Shown: positions 60,191 through 64,000 of the stretch, piece by piece
Layout of the letters: each line of letters starts with the position of its first letter
Numbering within the stretch: the stretch's first letter is position 1
Assembly: GCF_029581275.1 (NCBI RefSeq)
Contig: NZ_CP120742.1
Coordinates: forward strand, 6,696,501 to 6,760,500
Reading direction: 5' to 3'
Origin: Micromonospora sp. WMMD1155
GTDB lineage: Bacteria > Actinomycetota > Actinomycetes > Mycobacteriales > Micromonosporaceae
Length of the DNA stretch: 64,000 nucleotides
The notes under the pieces: model-generated
The model's input: the letters and a program-made list of their open reading frames with translations, nothing else
The model's database searches: none
What the model was told of the DNA's origin: nothing
Made by a program: the position numbers and the translations under genes

Positions 60191-61390
60191 TCAGCCCTTC
60201 ACGCAGACCACCTGCTTGAGGTGGGCGACCACCTCGACCAGGTCCTCCTGCTGGGCCATCACTTCGGTGATGTCCTTGTACGCGCCGGGGATCTCGTCGA
60301 CCACCCCGGCGTCCTTGCGGCACTCCACCCCGGCGGTCTGCGCGGCCAGGTCGTCGGTGCTGAACGTCCGCTTGGCCTGCGCCCGCGACATCCGCCGCCC
60401 GGCACCGTGCGAGGCCGAGCAGTACGCGTCCGGGTTGCCCCGGCCCCGGACGATGTACGACCCGGTGCCCATCGACCCGGGGATGATGCCCAGGTCACCC
60501 CGGCCGGCCCGGATCGCGCCCTTGCGGGTGACCAGCACCTCCACCCCGTCGTAGCTCTCCTCCGAGACGTAGTTGTGGTGACATGAGATCGACTCGTCGT
60601 AGGAGACGTGCGGGAACTGCTCCCGCACCACGCCGCAGAGCAGGGCAAGCATGACGGCCCGGTTGCGCCGCGCGTACTCCTGCGCCCACCACAGGTCTCT
60701 GCGGTACGCGTCCATCTCCGGCGTGCCGGTGAGGAACACCGCCAGGTCCCGGTCCGGCAGGTCGGCGTTGTGCGGCAGGCCCCGGGCCACGGCCATGTGC
60801 CGCTCGGCCAGCTCCTTGCCGATGTTGCGAGATCCGGAGTGCAGCATCAGCCAGACCCGACCCTCGTCGGCCCCGCCCTGCTCCAGGCAGACCTCGATGA
60901 AGTGGTTGCCCCCGCCGAGGGTGCCGAGCTGCCGCCGCGCCCGCGTCTCCAGCTGCGCCACGCGCCGGTCCAGGCCGGCGAACCGGCCCCAGAAGTCGTC
61001 CCAGCCGGCCTGCTCCAGGCCACGGACCCGACGCGTGTCGACCCGGTCCTGCCGCTGGGTGAAGCCGACCGGGATGGTGGCCTCGATCGCGGAGCGCAGC
61101 CCGCCCAGGTCGTCCGGCAGGTCGGCGGCGGTCAGCGAGGTACGCACCGCCGACATCCCGCAGCCGATGTCGACGCCGACCGCGGCCGGCGAGACGGCCT
61201 GCCGCATCGCGATGACCGAGCCGACCGTGGCGCCCTTGCCGAAGTGCACGTCGGGCATGACGGCGACCCCCTGCACCCAGGGCAGCGCGCCGATGTTGCG
61301 CAGCTGCTTGGCGGCCTGCGCCTCGATGGCGTACGGGTCGGTCCAGACCCGGACCGGTGCCCGGGTGCCGGCGAGGGGGGTGAATCCCAT
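60191..61390 (-). CDS. rtcB: RtcB family RNA ligase
   Basis: This is a 399-residue RtcB protein. Metal and GTP-binding motifs are complete: PDVHFGKG, VDIGCGM (Asp74, Cys77), GTLGGGNHFIEV, HSGSRNIG, SCHHNYV, GSMGTGSYIV and ASHGAGRRMSR, with the nucleophile His in SHGAGR. It ends CVKG as in functional enzymes. RtcB joins 2',3'-cyclic phosphate or 3'-phosphate to 5'-OH RNA ends in RNA repair. It lies 114 bases downstream of a 40-residue small gene on the same strand. No RtcA or archease is nearby. Confidence 0.92.
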   Translation of the reverse strand: MGFTPLAGTRAPVRVWTDPYAIEAQAAKQLRNIGALPWVQGVAVMPDVHFGKGATVGSVIAMRQAVSPAAVGVDIGCGMSAVRTSLTAADLPDDLGGLRSAIEATIPVGFTQRQDRVDTRRVRGLEQAGWDDFWGRFAGLDRRVAQLETRARRQLGTLGGGNHFIEVCLEQGGADEGRVWLMLHSGSRNIGKELAERHMAVARGLPHNADLPDRDLAVFLTGTPEMDAYRRDLWWAQEYARRNRAVMLALLCGVVREQFPHVSYDESISCHHNYVSEESYDGVEVLVTRKGAIRAGRGDLGIIPGSMGTGSYIVRGRGNPDAYCSASHGAGRRMSRAQAKRTFSTDDLAAQTAGVECRKDAGVVDEIPGAYKDITEVMAQQEDLVEVVAHLKQVVCVKG

Positions 61391-61504
61391 CGTGGGTTCC
61401 TTCTGTCGAATGGTGACCGAAAATGGTCAGAGGCGGTGCGTGGTTACCAAGAGGCCGCCCGATCCCGGTGGGATGGGCGGCCGGCGGACGCGTCAGCGTC
61501 GGCG

Positions 61505-61627
61505 TCAGTCGCGCCACCCCGGCACGCCCTGCAATGGGCAGTACGCACGGGTTTTGGCGGTGTCGCACGCAGGGGTGCCGGCAGGGAGCAGCCGCCGCAG
61601 GACATCGGTGCGGACACGTTGCGCCAT
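61505..61627 (-). CDS. 40-residue protein adjacent to rtcB
   Basis: This frame starts at ATG 61627 with AAGGGAGC six bases upstream. The 40 residues (MAQRVRTDVLRRLLPAGTPA then CDTAKTRAYCPLQGVPGWRD) have two Cys, a basic amphipathic first half and a Pro/Gly tail. It does not overlap other genes. It precedes rtcB on the same strand and could be cotranscribed. Unknown function. Confidence 0.55.
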   Translation of the reverse strand: MAQRVRTDVLRRLLPAGTPACDTAKTRAYCPLQGVPGWRD

Positions 61628-61747
61628 GGCGTGCTCCCTTCGGGTTTGATCGGTGTGATCGTGCACCGCTGACAGTAGGAGGGCGGGGGCGCGTCCGCAA
61701 TGGATATCGCCGCCGCCCGAGCGGGGCCGGCTGGTCGGGTGGGCGGC

Positions 61748-62209
61748 TCAGGTGTCGTAGCAGCCGTCCCAGGGCGGGTCGAACCCGAGGTCGTCGGGGA
61801 GGAACTCGGCGTGGTCCGCGCCGTCGTACTCGTGGGACCAGTCGACCAGCCCGAAGACGTGCCCGTCGACCTCGACCTGGAACAGCGCGATGGCGATGTC
61901 GGCGAAGTGCCGGCCGGGAAGCGCGTCCAGCCACTCGGTGAGGCGGGCCTCGGCCCGGTCGATGGAGGCTTCCTCGGTCTCGCTGGTGCCGGCGAACCAG
62001 ATGTCCGAGTCGACGTGCGCGCCGTCGGCGTCGAACCGGTGCAGCACCGCGTACCAGCGCTTGTGGCGGTACCAGTCGTCTTCGGCTCCGGCACCGTCGG
62101 TGAGGGTGGCGGTGACGGAGCCGAAGAACTGACCCTTGTCGTAGTGGCCGATGGTGCTGGTGCGGTAGTCGGGCTCGTGCGCGATCGGCACCAGGTCGGG
62201 AATCGCCAT
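61748..62209 (-). CDS. Conserved hypothetical protein
   Basis: This 153-residue acidic, aromatic-rich soluble protein includes HYDKGQFFGSVTATL, WYAVLHRFDADGAHVDSDIWFAG and FGLVDWSHEYDGADHAEFLPDDLGF. A helix (EEASIDRAEARLTEWLDAL) links two beta parts. There are no recognised catalytic residues. It starts at ATG 62209, 22 bases after the ThuA-ricin gene would end on the same strand. Unknown function; typical of actinobacterial genomes. Confidence 0.75.
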   Translation of the reverse strand: MAIPDLVPIAHEPDYRTSTIGHYDKGQFFGSVTATLTDGAGAEDDWYRHKRWYAVLHRFDADGAHVDSDIWFAGTSETEEASIDRAEARLTEWLDALPGRHFADIAIALFQVEVDGHVFGLVDWSHEYDGADHAEFLPDDLGFDPPWDGCYDT

Positions 62210-62230
62210 GGCCGCGAGGCTATCGCGGAG

Positions 62231-63538
62231 TTATGACATGGCCACCAGGCGGAACGACTGCGCGGCGGTGCCGTTGCAGGTGTACTGGATGAGCTGGACG
62301 CTGTCCGCTGTGGACGCTCCCGGCACGTCCAGGCACTTACCGCTGCTGCGGTTGACCAGGCGGTAGTAGCCGTTGCCCTCGGCCTCGGCGCGCCACTGCT
62401 GGTTGTTGCCGCCGCTGTAGCTCCAGAGCTGGATCGGCGCCGAGTCGGCCGTCGACCGGTCGGTCACGTCGAGCACCTGTGCGCTGTTGTTGCGATTGTT
62501 GACCCGCAGGAAACCGCCACTGGTCGGCGCGAACTGGTACTGCTGGGCGGCGCTGCTGTTGCAGGTGTACTGCTGGATGGCGGTGCCGTTCACGCTGGCG
62601 GCGGCCCGGGCGTCCACGCACTTGCCGCTGCCCCGGTTGACCACGGTGTGCCAGGCGGTCGGCGAGATGCCGTCGGACGGCGGGGGCGTGGTCGGGGGCG
62701 TGCCGGTGACACCGGCGAGCCAGTGCAGCCCGTCGATCAGCAACTGGTTCTGCTGCGGGCTGTCGAAGGTGGACGACAGGCCGGTGTTGGTGCTGTAGTT
62801 CATCGCGTTGTGGCCGAAGTTGGCGTACAGCATCCTGTACTGCCGGTTGCTCCAGACGAGCGGGTAGTAGCCGCCGTACCAGGACTGGTTGGGGTCGGTG
62901 CCGACCGGGAAGCTGGACGGGTCGACCGAGGCGAGGATGTCGATGTCGGGGTTCTGCCGCAGGTCGTTGCTCCAGGAGTACCACTCGCTGATCGACGATT
63001 GGAACGTCGCGGGCAGGTTGCGGGTGGCGGCGTGGGTGCGGTTGTCGGCGCGCATCGTGACCCGGGTCGGTCCCCAGGTGTTCGTCTGGAACGAGCCGGT
63101 GCCGAGGAAGGTGTTGTAGTACCAGCTCCAGCTCGACGGGTTGGTGGTGAACGCGCTGACGTGGAAGCCCAGCCATCCCCCGCCGTTCTGCACGTACTGC
63201 TGGAACGCGGCCCGCTGGGCGGTGGGCGGCGCGTCGTCCAGGAACATGACGACCTTGTACTGGGCCAGGTTGGAGGTGTTCAGCAGGCTCCAGTTGTTGG
63301 TGGCCTCCCAGGAGAAGCCGTGCTGGGCGGCGGCCTGCGGGAACCAGGCCCGGGCGTCCTTGACGAAGTCGATGTGCGCGGCGTCCCAGGTGCCGTTGTA
63401 GAAGGCCAGGACCTTGAACGTCGGCGCGGCCTGCGCGGAGCGGGTGGCGCTGACCGCGACGCCGGCGGTGAGCGCGACGACGAGCGCGACGAACGACGAC
63501 AGGATTCGTCTGGTACGGGTGGGGAGTTCTGCGATCAC
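62231..63538 (-). CDS. Secreted ThuA-domain protein with ricin-type lectin domain
   Basis: This 435-residue protein has a signal peptide (cleavage near SAQAA). A ThuA-like (glutamine-amidotransferase-like) domain spans about 40-275 (KVLAFYNGTWDAAHIDFVKDARAWFP, GGGWLGFHVSAFTTNP), followed by a Pro/Thr linker. A ricin B-type trefoil follows at about 300-430 (NRGSGKCVDARAAASVNGTAIQQYTCN, then NRSSGKCLDVPGASTADSVQLIQYTCN). ThuA is linked to disaccharide uptake or modification; the lectin should bind plant or fungal polysaccharide. An inverted repeat lies 45 bases upstream of ATG 63538 or GTG. Confidence 0.87.
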   Translation of the reverse strand: MIAELPTRTRRILSSFVALVVALTAGVAVSATRSAQAAPTFKVLAFYNGTWDAAHIDFVKDARAWFPQAAAQHGFSWEATNNWSLLNTSNLAQYKVVMFLDDAPPTAQRAAFQQYVQNGGGWLGFHVSAFTTNPSSWSWYYNTFLGTGSFQTNTWGPTRVTMRADNRTHAATRNLPATFQSSISEWYSWSNDLRQNPDIDILASVDPSSFPVGTDPNQSWYGGYYPLVWSNRQYRMLYANFGHNAMNYSTNTGLSSTFDSPQQNQLLIDGLHWLAGVTGTPPTTPPPSDGISPTAWHTVVNRGSGKCVDARAAASVNGTAIQQYTCNSSAAQQYQFAPTSGGFLRVNNRNNSAQVLDVTDRSTADSAPIQLWSYSGGNNQQWRAEAEGNGYYRLVNRSSGKCLDVPGASTADSVQLIQYTCNGTAAQSFRLVAMS

Positions 63539-63582
63539 CTGATCGTCCCTTCGGTGGGGACGCGCGCCGCCGCGTCGAGGGA

Positions 63583-63607
63583 TATCTGTTCACATTGTTT
63601 ACAGATA
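63583..63607. promoter_or_regulatory. Inverted repeat upstream of the ThuA-ricin gene
   Basis: TATCTGT (63583-63589) and ACAGATA (63601-63607) form a perfect 7+7 repeat with an 11-base AT-rich spacer; TGTTCACA and TGTTTACA also appear as a direct repeat within it. It lies 45-70 bases from the gene start. It could be an operator for a carbon-source regulator (inference). Confidence 0.45.
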
Positions 63608-63695
63608 GACGAAAGGTTATGCCTCTGACCTGATCACGTCAATCGCCGATCGGCCGAGCGGGTGGGATTCCGGCGGCAGCGGGTACCCCGGCCCG

Positions 63696-64000
63696 GTGAC
63701 CAGCCCGGACGCCGTCGACGTCGACCAGCCACTCGCCCTGGACGTACCCCCCGCGCCGCACGACGCCAGCGGCGAGCGGGTGTCGACCCGCGACCTGGCC
63801 GGTCTCGCGCCGCCGGCCAGACCGGCGCGCCGCTGGACCCCGGGCCGGGTGGTGGCCACCCCCGCCGCGCTGGAACACCCGCACGGGCAACGGATCGCCG
63901 ACCGGGTACGGGCCCTGGGCATCGAGGTGGAACACCTGAGATCCAACCGGCTCACCGGGGTACGCGGGCAGACCGACCGGGAGACGTACGCGCGGGCCAA
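63696..64000 (+). CDS. SPL-family radical SAM protein, N-terminal part
   Basis: The plus-strand frame from GTG 63696 runs off the right edge after 101 codons. Residues RRWTPGRVVATPAALEHPHGQ and NRLTGVRGQTDRETYARAK match the conserved N-terminal region of spore-photoproduct-lyase-family radical SAM proteins common in actinobacteria (from memory). The radical SAM Cys motif is expected beyond the edge. A TACCCC at 63684-63689 lies six bases before the GTG, as in leaderless genes. The minus-strand frames over this interval are shadows. Confidence 0.65.
   Translation, partial: MTSPDAVDVDQPLALDVPPAPHDASGERVSTRDLAGLAPPARPARRWTPGRVVATPAALEHPHGQRIADRVRALGIEVEHLRSNRLTGVRGQTDRETYARA

Noticed and set aside
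63617..64000. Two minus-strand frames at the right edge
   Set aside because: The plus-strand frame from 63696 has the conserved N-terminal blocks of SPL-family radical SAM proteins; the minus frames look like shadows.

Overview
The window is high-GC DNA (roughly 70-75 % by eye) with many GTG starts, ATGA/GTGA gene overlaps, leaderless promoters, twin-arginine signals and rare TTA codons. Gene content (LtrA, WYL regulators, SigE-family sigma, SARP-type regulator, snapalysin, DUF3152, TIGR03083-type protein, class F-like sortase) points to an actinomycete, most likely Micromonosporaceae (Micromonospora-like). This is chromosomal DNA. I saw no rRNA, tRNA, CRISPR array, transposase or phage module.

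Layout. 1-5945: DoxX-like fragment, LtrA, an SDR plus EthA/MymA-type monooxygenase pair, two small proteins and a WYL regulator with a palindromic operator. 6041-12091: an alpha-glucoside-type ABC importer operon (ATPase-like protein, Tat lipoprotein, fused double permease) followed by a STAND/TPR protein. The ATPase-like protein has lost its catalytic motifs, and the STAND protein has lost its P-loop lysine. 12132-14173: a normal ABC ATPase plus multi-span partner. 14208-20551: secreted depolymerase, MBL hydrolase, PLD-like membrane protein, Cys-cluster/pentapeptide protein, RNase HI and a lone lycopene cyclase. 20609-25609: ArsR-SRPBCC fusion with operators nested in its promoter, a sortase with a putative substrate, MBL hydrolase, YchJ, MFS. 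25820-36861: channel-like protein with a TQVV-repeat tail, amidase, GltB-like FMN enzyme, GNAT, WYL, VOC, DinB, HtpG, SDR.

36911-51884 is rich in secreted and signalling proteins: M28 aminopeptidase, a hybrid histidine kinase with an RsbW-like tail, SigE-family sigma plus membrane partner, a metzincin-like lipoprotein, a snapalysin-trypsin fusion, a MalT/SARP regulator and several secreted proteins of unknown function. 52020-55050 is a response regulator-kinase-GerMN lipoprotein operon laid out like MtrA-MtrB-LpqB. 55432-56957 couples a 60-residue LPRTG mini-protein to a processive GT2 synthase. 57090-64000: TetR plus DHA2 efflux pump, TIGR03083-type protein, RtcB with a 40-residue neighbour, ThuA-ricin secreted protein and the start of a spore-photoproduct-lyase-family gene cut by the right edge.

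Most promising for new biology: the importer operon with a dead-looking ATPase next to a STAND protein with a damaged P-loop; the LPRTG mini-protein/GT2 pair; the two-protease fusion; and the TQVV-tailed channel. Long minus- or plus-strand ORFs opposite these genes are GC-frame shadows and are omitted.
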